A stretch of DNA of 64,000 nt, taken from the NCBI RefSeq assembly GCF_014284335.1, contig NZ_JACOGF010000004.1, forward strand, positions 310,001 to 374,000, in the 5' to 3' direction. The first letter of the stretch is position 1. Each line of letters starts with the position of its first letter. Below are positions 8,354-17,639 of this stretch, piece after piece. The notes beneath the pieces are model-generated. The model did no database searches and was not told the DNA's origin. It saw nothing but the letters and a program-made list of their open reading frames with translations. A program made the position numbers and the translations under genes. This DNA is from Undibacterium hunanense (GTDB lineage Bacteria > Pseudomonadota > Gammaproteobacteria > Burkholderiales > Burkholderiaceae_D).

Positions 8354-9319
8354 ATGTCTGAACTCGTTGTTCTTACCACTTACTTCAATCCTTGCCGTTA
8401 TACGTCACGCAGGCAGAATTATGATGCCTTCATGAAGGGTATGCGTAATGCTGGTGTGACTTGCATTACGGTGGAGTGCGCGTTTGGCGATGCGCCGTTT
8501 GAATTGCCAGCGGCGCTGGATGTCTTGCAGGTGCGTTCGTCCACCTTGTTGTGGCAAAAAGAACGTTTGTTGAACCTGGCCGCTTCGTGGTTGCCTGTCA
8601 GTTGTCGCTATGTGGCATGGCTGGATTGCGATATTTTGTTTGACAATAAAAACTGGGCCAGGGAACTGGTCGCCGTTTTGCGACAATATCCGGTCGCGCA
8701 AGTGTGGAAAACCTGTTTGCGGCAACCGCAGGACGGTTCTGCCGGTGGTGTCGCCAATGAGCAGCCTGATCGCGTCACTTCATTTGCTGCCGTCATGCAG
8801 GCGCAACCTGCATCCTTGCAGGCGGGGCGTTATGATAGCCACGGGCATACCGGCTATGGCTGGGCCATGCGACGCAGCCTGTTTGACAGCACAGGTCTGT
8901 ATGAAGCGGCCATCTCTGGTAGTGCCGATCATTTCATGGCGCATGCGATATATGGTGATTACAACTTTTGCATACAGAATGCGCTGAAACATGATCATGC
9001 CCAGATTACCCATCTGCAAGCCTGGGGGCAGCGTTTTTATCAGCAGGTACAAGGTCAGCTGGGTGTGGTCAGCGGAGAGATTCGCCACCTGTGGCATGGA
9101 GACGCCAGACATCGCCGTTATTTTTTGCGCATGCATGACATTACGGATCTGGGTTTCAATCCATGGACTGATTTAAGTATGCGTGTCGGTCGCCCGCTGG
9201 AATGGCATGCAGAAATGCACAAACCAGGTCTGCGTCAGTATTTCGTCAATTATTTTCAATCGCGCCGTGAAGATGGCGACAACCATGAGAAGGCAAGTCA
9301 TGCTGAAACCCAATGTTAA
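8354..9319 (+). CDS. Glycosyltransferase-like protein (GT-A fold, putative)
   Basis: A 321-residue soluble protein. It begins VVLTTYFNPC, has a D-x-D type motif in WLDCDILF at about residues 89-96, and a later GYGWAMRRSLFDSTGLYE segment like the acceptor-side motif of family 2 and galactosaminyl-type transferases. Two histidine/aspartate-bearing stretches follow (GSADHFMAHA, LWHGDARHRRYF). Donor and acceptor sugars cannot be told. It has no signal peptide or membrane segment. It overlaps the next gene by 20 bases, indicating coupled translation with a protein of unknown function. No polysaccharide operon surrounds it. Confidence 0.65.
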   Translation: MSELVVLTTYFNPCRYTSRRQNYDAFMKGMRNAGVTCITVECAFGDAPFELPAALDVLQVRSSTLLWQKERLLNLAASWLPVSCRYVAWLDCDILFDNKNWARELVAVLRQYPVAQVWKTCLRQPQDGSAGGVANEQPDRVTSFAAVMQAQPASLQAGRYDSHGHTGYGWAMRRSLFDSTGLYEAAISGSADHFMAHAIYGDYNFCIQNALKHDHAQITHLQAWGQRFYQQVQGQLGVVSGEIRHLWHGDARHRRYFLRMHDITDLGFNPWTDLSMRVGRPLEWHAEMHKPGLRQYFVNYFQSRREDGDNHEKASHAETQC

Positions 9320-10352
9320 TCCGGTCCGGGATACTGATTTCAAAACCTATCACCGTGACATGGCCTACATGGATGTCGTCTACATGGCACTGGATAATGC
9401 CATGCTGGCGATGCAGCAACAGGTAGAGGATTTGTACAAAGTGCAGGAAAGCAGGCAGGCGCAAAGGCAGCAGGTCATCAAGCGCACGGTAGAAGATTTG
9501 TTGCCGGGGTTTTATGTCAGCACCCTGAACCAATTGCAGGCTGTCTGTCCGGGTTTTGTCGATGCCGTGGTTTTGATTGCATTTGAAGAATACCGTCCAT
9601 GGCTGGGCATATTGCCACGCCCTGGTACCGCCAGCGCCTTGGCAACCCTGCAAACCCGGCTGGCATTTTATTTTGATACCAGGGTTGAACTGGATAAGGT
9701 TGAAAGCCTGGACCAGGACCTGGCAGCCATCAATGAGCAAATCAATGACCTGCAAAAAAAGCGTCAGGAAACCGTAGATATCATCAGCATGCTGAAGAAG
9801 GCTCAAAATACTAACGTTGCTTTACCGGCAGAAGTCACCAGCTATATTGACCAGCTTTTCAAGCGCGCAGTGGCCATGCCAGCCAGCGGTAGCACCATGG
9901 CATCGATCAAGCGTAAGGAATTCGAAACACAGTGGCGTCAGCGCCGAAAATATTATGCGCATTCAAGCTACTATGATAATTATGCCTGGTACAGCATGGC
10001 GCATGATTTTCCGACTCATGCAATGGTGCGCCACAATCTCCAGGGCTATCAGGGCAATCAGCGCAATCAGCAGCAGGCAGATACACTGGCTGGTGCCATG
10101 ATGGCGGATTCGTACCTGTTTAATGCCAATACAGTCGCGGCGCCGGCAAACCCTGGTCCCCAGTATGAAGTGGGCAGTTTTTCGGATGTCCGCAATGACG
10201 CCGCAATTTTGCTGAATACCAACGCAGCCACTGCGTACATGGACAACACACCAGATTCCCCTGCCGTGCAGGCCGATCTTTACGATTGCAATAGCACCGT
10301 CATGCTGGGGGACGACATACGTACCGATGACAGTCTAGGGGCATATTCCTGA
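9300..10352 (+). CDS. Unknown coiled-coil protein coupled to the glycosyltransferase gene
   Basis: A 350-residue protein I do not recognise. It has no signal peptide. Residues about 25-60 and 130-170 are strongly helical (MQQQVEDLYKVQ; INDLQKKRQETVDII). The region near 215-245 is tyrosine/aromatic-rich (RRKYYAHSSYYDNYAWY). The last 100 residues are low-complexity, rich in N, A, D and T. I chose the ATG at 9300 because GAGAAGG lies six bases ahead and an ATG is needed after the overlap; frames open upstream to 9183. The overlap with the glycosyltransferase suggests a shared job, perhaps as its acceptor or partner, which is inference only. Confidence 0.55.
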   Translation: MLKPNVNPVRDTDFKTYHRDMAYMDVVYMALDNAMLAMQQQVEDLYKVQESRQAQRQQVIKRTVEDLLPGFYVSTLNQLQAVCPGFVDAVVLIAFEEYRPWLGILPRPGTASALATLQTRLAFYFDTRVELDKVESLDQDLAAINEQINDLQKKRQETVDIISMLKKAQNTNVALPAEVTSYIDQLFKRAVAMPASGSTMASIKRKEFETQWRQRRKYYAHSSYYDNYAWYSMAHDFPTHAMVRHNLQGYQGNQRNQQQADTLAGAMMADSYLFNANTVAAPANPGPQYEVGSFSDVRNDAAILLNTNAATAYMDNTPDSPAVQADLYDCNSTVMLGDDIRTDDSLGAYS

Positions 10353-10508
10353 GGGGTGCCGCTTTTGCAAAAAGTGAGAAACACAGCGTCATGTGGATGG
10401 ATTTACCACGCTGCAAGGGATTCGACTGCGCTAAATTGAAATTTTGATTGTCATTGAGGAGGCGAATGCTAATATTGACATTCAGACCAATCCTCATTTC
10501 AGAATGAT

Positions 10509-13256
10509 ATGTCGTCTAACCGGTTCACTCGTTTCCGCGACATCAGTTTGAAAACCCGCCTGACTATGGCGGTGGCGCTGTTTTTCTTGCTTTCCCTGGC
10601 CTTGTTGTCGTGGCTGGCCTCTTCGACTTCCGAGAAGGCATTGGAAAAACTCATCATAGCGCGCCAGACCGGCCTGATCGCTGCCATGGCCAATGACATA
10701 GATCAAAAGGTGGAACTCAGGAAGAATGCCCTGATCCTGCTGGCCACGGATCTTGGCACGGATGACGAAGACAAGGACAAACTGCAAGACTTGCTGATGC
10801 ACCAGAAAAGCCTGGGTGCCCTGTTTGACAATCTGGGTGTACTGGACATGCAGGGCGAGTTCCTGGCTCTTTTACATGGTGAGGAAGAGCGCGGCAAAGT
10901 CAATCTGTCCGGCAGAGCATATTTCCAGGAAGTGATACGGCAACAGAAGTTACTGATTTCCTCTCCACAAAAAGGCAGCGTTACCGGGCGTCCGCTGGTG
11001 GTGATGTGTGTCCCTGTATTCGATGGCAAGGGCACTATGCGCTATGTGCTGGCGGGTATTATCGAACTGGCGCAGGAAAGTTTTCTGGCAGATCTGGCTG
11101 CCACCAAGATAGGTGGCAACGGGTATATTTATGTCACGACACGGCAAGGTATATTTGTTGCCCATCCCGACAGTAATCGCATTCTTGCCAACAGCCGTGA
11201 ACAGCCGGATACGCATCAATTGCCGGAGACGGCGTTTTCAGTGCTGGAAGGCAGCCTGATTTCACACAATCATAAAAATGATGCAGCGATTCTGTCTTAC
11301 CGGCGCCTGAAGTCGGTGGACTGGATGATTACTTCTGCCTATCCGACCAGTGAAGCCTTCATCGTCATTACCGAAGTCAGGAAAGATATCCTGCTGGCCG
11401 GTACTGCCCTGCTCATGATATTGCTGCTGCTGGGCTGGTGGTTCATGTACTGGCAACTCAAACCCTTGCAGCATTTGCGCCAGAAGGTCAATCGTGGCAC
11501 ATCTGACTGGATAGATACGCTGAAACCAGATGTGTATCCAAAAGATGAAATCGGTGATCTGGCCAAGGCATTCGATGATGCCATGCTCAACCGTCGCGCA
11601 GCAGAGGCTGCCTTGAGTGCCAGCGAAAACAAGTTGCGCCTGATTGCTGACAATATGTCGGCCTTTATTGGCTATATTGATCATCAGGAAAAATACACTT
11701 TCGCCAATAAGCGTATTGCCCATCTGTCACATATGGAACCCGCCGCTGTCATAGGAAAAACCATGCGTGAAGTGGCAACACCGGAGATCTATGACAGGTT
11801 AGTCAGGCCCCATGTTGTAAAGGTACTCAATGGCGAATGGACACGCTATGAGCGCCGTATTCAGCGATATGGCCACTGGGAGTGGGATAGGGTCACTTAT
11901 GCACCGGATTTTAATAAATCAGGTCGGGTCGAAGGTTTTTTTGTGCTGGTAGAAGACATCACCGAATTCAAGCGGGTGCAAGATGATTTGATACGCAGTG
12001 AACAGCGGGTGCGTACCATCACCGACAATGTGCCGGCCATGATTGCCTATATAGATGCGAATGAACGCTATCAGTTCTGCAACCGTAATTACAGTCAGAT
12101 TCCTGGACTGGAACCCGAAAATATCCTGGGGAAATCTATTCTTGAGGTGTTTGGTGAACCCTCATATCGGGAACTGAAGGAAAGAGTGCAACAGGCACTG
12201 CATGGTGAAAAAGTATCTTTCGAACGCTATGCCTACGAACGCGACATCAAAAGATATCTGCAATATGAATATGTACCGGATATCAATGCTGAGGGCGTGA
12301 CCACCGGTTATTACTCTATGGTCATTGATATTACGGCGCGCAAGCAGGCGGAATTGAAGCTGGCTGCCAGTGAAGGACTGCTGCGCACCATCGCTGACAA
12401 TATACCTGCCTTTGTCAGCCTGATCGATACGGAAAACCGTTATCAGTTTGTGAATCGCCCCTATGAAGCCTGGTTCAACCTGCCGCTGACAAAGATACGC
12501 TGCCAGCCAGTGTCATCGCTGTTGAGCGGCGCTACACTGCAAGAACACCTGACGCATTACCAGCGGGCCATGACCGGTGAAAAAACAGAATTTGAAACCG
12601 AGATCAGCATAGGCGGCAAGACCGGACATTATCATGCCACCTATGTGCCACAGTATGACGATAGCGGCCAGGTCGTCGGCGTGAATACCCTGATCAACGA
12701 TATCAGCGACGCCAAGGCCGTAGAAAGACAATTGCTGGCGCTGGCCAGATTTGACACCCTGACCGGTTTGCCAAATCGCAATCAGATCAACGAAAGAATG
12801 GAACAGGCCAGTGCCCGTTCACTACGGACTGGGCGTTTGATGTCGGTCATGTTTCTGGATGTGGACAAGTTCAAGAGCATTAATGATGGTCTGGGCCATC
12901 ATGCCGGTGACCTGGTCTTGCAGGAATTTGCCAGCCGCCTCAAGCACTGCATACGCCAGACCGATCTTGCCGGTCGTCTGGCAGGCGATGAATTTGTCAT
13001 CGTGCTGGAAGGTTTGAATATGCATAGCGAGGCCGATATGGTGGCCAGCAAAATCGTACAGGCCATGACGCTGCCTTTTGAGATAGAAGGCAAGCCGCTG
13101 ATGGTGACTACCAGCATAGGGGTGGCGATATCTTCAGAACTTAACTCCAACGCAGGCGAAATGCTGAAGAAGGCAGATGAAGCCTTGTACTTGGCCAAGA
13201 AGGCGGGTCGGAATAATTTCAAGGTTTTGCAGCTGGGTGCGAACACAACTGCTTAA
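10509..13256 (+). CDS. Membrane diguanylate cyclase with Cache, HAMP and three PAS domains
   Basis: A 915-residue inner-membrane sensor. TM1 lies near residues 17-40, a periplasmic Cache-like sensor spans about 45-285, TM2 about 293-315, then a HAMP-like linker. Three PAS domains begin near 374, 499 and 623 (shared pattern I-A/T-D-N-x-x-A...YxFxN). A GGDEF domain covers about 745-908. Its signature is AGDEF rather than GGDEF, a variant found in some active enzymes. An RQTD inhibitory-site motif precedes it by five residues, so product feedback by c-di-GMP is expected. The enzyme would condense two GTP to c-di-GMP. The stop overlaps the convergent DUF6493 gene by four bases. Confidence 0.9.
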   Translation: MSSNRFTRFRDISLKTRLTMAVALFFLLSLALLSWLASSTSEKALEKLIIARQTGLIAAMANDIDQKVELRKNALILLATDLGTDDEDKDKLQDLLMHQKSLGALFDNLGVLDMQGEFLALLHGEEERGKVNLSGRAYFQEVIRQQKLLISSPQKGSVTGRPLVVMCVPVFDGKGTMRYVLAGIIELAQESFLADLAATKIGGNGYIYVTTRQGIFVAHPDSNRILANSREQPDTHQLPETAFSVLEGSLISHNHKNDAAILSYRRLKSVDWMITSAYPTSEAFIVITEVRKDILLAGTALLMILLLLGWWFMYWQLKPLQHLRQKVNRGTSDWIDTLKPDVYPKDEIGDLAKAFDDAMLNRRAAEAALSASENKLRLIADNMSAFIGYIDHQEKYTFANKRIAHLSHMEPAAVIGKTMREVATPEIYDRLVRPHVVKVLNGEWTRYERRIQRYGHWEWDRVTYAPDFNKSGRVEGFFVLVEDITEFKRVQDDLIRSEQRVRTITDNVPAMIAYIDANERYQFCNRNYSQIPGLEPENILGKSILEVFGEPSYRELKERVQQALHGEKVSFERYAYERDIKRYLQYEYVPDINAEGVTTGYYSMVIDITARKQAELKLAASEGLLRTIADNIPAFVSLIDTENRYQFVNRPYEAWFNLPLTKIRCQPVSSLLSGATLQEHLTHYQRAMTGEKTEFETEISIGGKTGHYHATYVPQYDDSGQVVGVNTLINDISDAKAVERQLLALARFDTLTGLPNRNQINERMEQASARSLRTGRLMSVMFLDVDKFKSINDGLGHHAGDLVLQEFASRLKHCIRQTDLAGRLAGDEFVIVLEGLNMHSEADMVASKIVQAMTLPFEIEGKPLMVTTSIGVAISSELNSNAGEMLKKADEALYLAKKAGRNNFKVLQLGANTTA

Positions 13257-16045
13257 ATCCCGGTCAGCAAGGCCTTTAGCAACGCCTTGCCCTTGCCACC
13301 AATTTGCATCTCGTTCAAGGCTGTCAACGTTGATGCCGGCAAATCCTGCTTTAATTCCAGACGTAATTCATTCAGGAGTTCCAGCAGCATGGCCATGTCT
13401 TTTGGTGGTGATTGTGGACTCTGCGTGACCATAATGCAGAGCAACTGAAACGCCAGATGCGGCGCGAGCACATGGGCGCGTGCCGCTTTGCCCAAGCTTT
13501 GGGCATAGCGACTTGCTTTGACTTGCGGTGTCGCGAGTAAACCCTGGATGGCATTACCAAGCACCACAGCGTCAAGCCGGCCTTCCAGCCAGCTGGCGAC
13601 CAGGGCATCTATCGCGATGGCAGTCTGGCCTGGCTCTTTACCCGCCAGTGCAAAGGCCAACAGCATGATGGCACTGCTGCTCATGGGTACTGTAGGGACC
13701 AGTAAGAGGTTCAGATAAGCCTTGTTATACCACTCTGCTTCCCACCAGTCGAGATTGTTGGCAATGGCATGGGCACCTTCGGCAAACACCGCTTCGAGGC
13801 TGGAGGGCATGATACTGGCTGACCAGCGTATCTTGCTTTCATTACTGCCACCAAAACTTTCAGTGCGGTGAAAATAGCCGTCATCCTCAATGACCTGAGG
13901 ATGACGCAGGATGCTGAGATAAGCCTGGTCTATGGCTCTGGGCTTTGGTGTGGTACGCAAGTGGCTGTAGTAAAAGGTGCAAACCTCATTCTTGCTGATC
14001 TCGATCTCAAAACGATAGCGTGCCGCGTGTGCGCCATCCGGCCCAAAGTCACCATATAACTGGATGAGGTTGGCATCGTCTTCATCAGGATAACGGGCGC
14101 GGGCGGCGGTGATATACAGGGCGCTGTCCTTACCTTTGGCAGGGATGCTGACTTGTGAGCCCAGGGCGTAGCGCAAGGCATTGTGATAAGGGGTGTCCGG
14201 CAAGCTGGCTGCTTGCTGGCGCAGATTAGAATCATTGCTGGGAGCCAGACGCAAGAGACTGAGCACCTGCTCTTGCAATGGTTGTTGCAAGCCTAGTGCA
14301 TGTTGCTCGCGGGTTCGTTCTATCAAGATGGCAGGGTCTATATAGCCACGTTGATGGCTAGGTGCTGCCAGTGGGAGCACTGACTTGGCCTGCATCAGAA
14401 TATCCATCAAGTCATCAGTGCGCTGGCAGATGACGCTATGCACATCGAAACGGCCTTTGGCAAAACTGCTGATGGGCGGTAGTCTTTCGGCTTCAAATAT
14501 AAATACCAACAGGCGCGCCAGTTCACGCGCCAGTGGTTTGTCCATATTGCGCCAGTTATCCGAACTGGGTTTCAGTTTTTGTGCGCGTTTCAGTACTGGA
14601 GCAAAGCGTTTTTTATCTTCAGCAGAAAATGGGGCCAGCTTCAGCAGGGCGTGGATGACGGTTTCAAAACAGTCAGTGTCATCACTGTTTTCAAAGACAT
14701 AGGCGCAGGCTTCGATGAGTGCGTCAATATCACTGATGATTGGCAGGGCGCGGTTCTCTGCTATGGGCGATGGCAGAGGCTGCAAAGTGGGTAATGCCTG
14801 CGATGTGTGGATAGGGGCTGATAGCTTGGACGCATCAGCGGCAGGAGTTCCCAGTAAAGCCATCAGAGCATTACGGTTACTGGTGGCAACCTGCGGCAGC
14901 AATTGCAAGGCTTGTTCTTGCGTAGCGGCATCCATGCCCCATTTGCCCAGGCGGCTGATGATTTTCTTTTGCATGTCTGCGGCTTCATGCAGCAAGCCAA
15001 ACACGGCAATCGATGCCGCTTCTTGCATCAGGCTGGCATCTTTCAGGATGATTTGGTCGAGTAATTTCAATGCAGCATCTACTTGCGCTTTGACGGCAGA
15101 TGACAGCAGCGGTTGCAGGGCGGTCAGCAAGGCAGTATTGCTGATGGCACCGGCAGCATGCAAAGTGCCCAGAACTTTCAGCGCCATGCTGACGGTAGGC
15201 GGGATGCGGCTGTGGCATAAACCCAGATAGCGTTCACTGAATGCACTCATTTCTTCTACTGTCGGTGCCAAGACATCATGGAAGCGCGAGAACCAGCCAG
15301 AGCGAAATTGTATCCAGTCTTTTTCCAGCGCCCCCAGGGTTTTATCCAGCAATAGTTCGCGGCTATACACGCCTTGCTGGCACAAATTCAAAAATAGCTG
15401 TTGCCAGGTGTGGTCAGGGTTATGCGTATATTTATCGCGTCCGGCCAGGCTGATATCGGTCGTTCCCTCGATATCGAACAACTGCAGCAATGGGCCCTGC
15501 AATATTTCCGGATCGTGTTTTATCCAGTAAGCCACATCGGGTACGCGGTCAGAATGTACTTCCTGGCTTAGCAAACCCAGGAGGTAATTGTCATGAGTGG
15601 GACGTTCTGCCAGGCCATTGATGAGCAGGCTTTGTATGATGCGAAAACTTCCCGGGTTACGCACCACTATATTTGCTACCAAATTTTCAGTCGATGATGG
15701 CGAATAGGCTTTCCATAATTCGACCAGTTCTTCTGGCTTGATAAAAAACATCCAGGAATTTTCAGCGACATCATTTGTAGTGCAACACAAAAAGATCGCA
15801 GAACGCAGGCATTGCCATTGCTGGGCAGTGACATTGCTGCGCCAGGCTGACGTGCTCATGTCTGAGGTATAGCGCGATTTTTCCATGACTTTGTTCATGC
15901 GCATGACACTGCCCCGGTATTGCTGCCATTGGGTCTTATCTTGCTTTCGCAAGTAATCCATCATGCCTTGATAATTACCTGCAACTACAAATTCTTCCAG
16001 CGCAGTTTTTGCCACAAAGGCTGCTTCGGTTTTTTGCTGTGCCAT
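13253..16045 (-). CDS. DUF6493 family protein
   Basis: A 930-residue, largely helical cytoplasmic protein without membrane segments or signal peptide. The N-terminal half has HEAT-like helical stretches, and the C-terminal 250 residues contain SSSAIMLLAFALAGKEPGQT and WLEGRLDAVVLGNAI. I assign it to DUF6493 by general resemblance and by its partner: the gene follows a SWIM zinc-finger gene with a seven-base gap. In other bacteria such large helical proteins (for example YehI, DUF4132, in E. coli) sit with SWIM, MoxR ATPase and VWA genes. Neither ATPase nor VWA gene is present here. Biochemical role is unknown. Confidence 0.65.
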   Translation of the reverse strand: MAQQKTEAAFVAKTALEEFVVAGNYQGMMDYLRKQDKTQWQQYRGSVMRMNKVMEKSRYTSDMSTSAWRSNVTAQQWQCLRSAIFLCCTTNDVAENSWMFFIKPEELVELWKAYSPSSTENLVANIVVRNPGSFRIIQSLLINGLAERPTHDNYLLGLLSQEVHSDRVPDVAYWIKHDPEILQGPLLQLFDIEGTTDISLAGRDKYTHNPDHTWQQLFLNLCQQGVYSRELLLDKTLGALEKDWIQFRSGWFSRFHDVLAPTVEEMSAFSERYLGLCHSRIPPTVSMALKVLGTLHAAGAISNTALLTALQPLLSSAVKAQVDAALKLLDQIILKDASLMQEAASIAVFGLLHEAADMQKKIISRLGKWGMDAATQEQALQLLPQVATSNRNALMALLGTPAADASKLSAPIHTSQALPTLQPLPSPIAENRALPIISDIDALIEACAYVFENSDDTDCFETVIHALLKLAPFSAEDKKRFAPVLKRAQKLKPSSDNWRNMDKPLARELARLLVFIFEAERLPPISSFAKGRFDVHSVICQRTDDLMDILMQAKSVLPLAAPSHQRGYIDPAILIERTREQHALGLQQPLQEQVLSLLRLAPSNDSNLRQQAASLPDTPYHNALRYALGSQVSIPAKGKDSALYITAARARYPDEDDANLIQLYGDFGPDGAHAARYRFEIEISKNEVCTFYYSHLRTTPKPRAIDQAYLSILRHPQVIEDDGYFHRTESFGGSNESKIRWSASIMPSSLEAVFAEGAHAIANNLDWWEAEWYNKAYLNLLLVPTVPMSSSAIMLLAFALAGKEPGQTAIAIDALVASWLEGRLDAVVLGNAIQGLLATPQVKASRYAQSLGKAARAHVLAPHLAFQLLCIMVTQSPQSPPKDMAMLLELLNELRLELKQDLPASTLTALNEMQIGGKGKALLKALLTGI

Positions 16046-16052
16046 GTTGATC

Positions 16053-17405
16053 CTAATCGTTTACCATAGTTTCTACAGCCAGTACATGTTTGCAAGGCCC
16101 ACGCAAACCCTGGTGTTTGGCGAACCAGGGACAAGTACAGCGCAATTCGCCATCGACTTCGCGCACGCGGTGCTGGATATCTGCGCTTTGCACACTGGCT
16201 TCAAGCGGTTGGTTTTTTATGATGCTGACCGCATTGTCTTTTAGCAGTTCACGGGCAGCAACCAGCCGTGGATGCAAGTCTTCTGCCATGCTCAGATCCA
16301 GTGGCAGTATGCGATGAAAGTAACTGCCTTCAGTCACATCAAAACCTAGCAGGCCAGAGACGCCGAGTATGCGCAGGCTGTCTTCTATACTGGCTTGTGA
16401 TAAATTCAGTTGCTCTGCCAGTAAAGGAGTCTGCAATGAAGATTGCCATTGCAAGAGTGCGCGCAGGCGGGGCAGGGCGTCAGCATTCTGCATATTCATC
16501 AGGGCGCGCAGGGCCTGGCCTTCACCTGAGAAACCACGCCATACTTCAGCACTCAGGGCCAGCGTCAATCTGGTGCCGGCAAATTGTAAAACCCAGGCAC
16601 TGGCTTGCTGTGCTTCATCGGCAAAGATGGCCATGGACTTCACGCGCGGTAGTAAGGCTTCAAGCACACGCAGGCGAGTGCTATCGACCAGACGTATGCT
16701 GTCGGGTTCTGGTCTTGTCGTAGTGCGCAGGCCAAAGGGGCCATGCGATATCCATAAAGGCGTTTTGCTGGTTGATGCCTTGGGCAGTGAGCGCAAGAAG
16801 CGCAAGGCTTCAGCGCCACTGACTTCGACGATCTTGCGCATGCCAGCCTGGTAAGACTGTACTTCCAGCATGCCACGTATCCAGCGTAGCGGTAGTTCGA
16901 CTTTTTTCTCGATGACGCTATTGCCACCGGCATGAACCGTAAAGGCAGCCTGCCCGACCGACAGCGCTAACCCCGAGGCATCGCGTACTCGCGCCAGAGC
17001 AGCTCGCATAGGCGCATTGAAATCAACGTTGGTCGTGCCCTTGCCGACTATGTCGCCTTCATAGCTGTCAGATAGCATATCGACGCGGATATAGGCACTG
17101 CAACAAGAAGAAAATCCTTCAAAACGCAAAATGCCTCCACCTGAAGTAACAACCGGGTCAGCCAGCATGAGGTTTTTTGCCAGCGTATTTGCAGGCGTGA
17201 AAAAACGTGAACCGACGATGATGTGTACGGCGGTCAGCAATTCGGCTGACAGGCGCGGTTGCTTTAACGAACCTTCAAAAAAATGCGGATGGGCGATAGT
17301 CGCGTTGTCAACAGGGCTGAATGTGGCCAGTTGCAACCGGGGCCCGACCTCATCAGTCAGGGCCGAAGCTTGCAGGTAATGGTAGGCTTGGGCTTGGGTA
17401 GTCAT
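16053..17405 (-). CDS. SWIM zinc-finger family protein
   Basis: A 450-residue protein. The C terminus carries the SWIM signature C-x-C-x(n)-C-x-H as CTCPWFAKHQGLRGPCKH, which binds zinc and is thought to contact nucleic acid or protein. The rest resembles YehQ-like SWIM proteins and includes FFEGSLKQPRLSAELL near the start. The start is uncertain: ATGs at 17405, 17417 and 17441 are in frame and none has a strong ribosome site. I prefer 17405, where family-like sequence begins. It is the first gene of a two-gene operon with the DUF6493 gene downstream. Confidence 0.78.
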   Translation of the reverse strand: MTTQAQAYHYLQASALTDEVGPRLQLATFSPVDNATIAHPHFFEGSLKQPRLSAELLTAVHIIVGSRFFTPANTLAKNLMLADPVVTSGGGILRFEGFSSCCSAYIRVDMLSDSYEGDIVGKGTTNVDFNAPMRAALARVRDASGLALSVGQAAFTVHAGGNSVIEKKVELPLRWIRGMLEVQSYQAGMRKIVEVSGAEALRFLRSLPKASTSKTPLWISHGPFGLRTTTRPEPDSIRLVDSTRLRVLEALLPRVKSMAIFADEAQQASAWVLQFAGTRLTLALSAEVWRGFSGEGQALRALMNMQNADALPRLRALLQWQSSLQTPLLAEQLNLSQASIEDSLRILGVSGLLGFDVTEGSYFHRILPLDLSMAEDLHPRLVAARELLKDNAVSIIKNQPLEASVQSADIQHRVREVDGELRCTCPWFAKHQGLRGPCKHVLAVETMVND

Positions 17406-17639
17406 GGACGCTAGCATATCGCTTTGTGAAGCAATTGTCATGAAGCGCACGATAGTGGACTGTAACAGTTGAAACAGAGTGCATACCACGTCCGCGACTA
17501 TCCTGGCAGAGATGCAAATGCTCGCGACAGTGCTGCTATGACAGTCCTGCTATAGCTGTTATGCGTGCTGACTTTGCCTTGCCTTGGCGGTCGCGGGTAC
17601 GTCCTTTATTTTCGCTTCAACTGCCACAGTCCAGTATTT

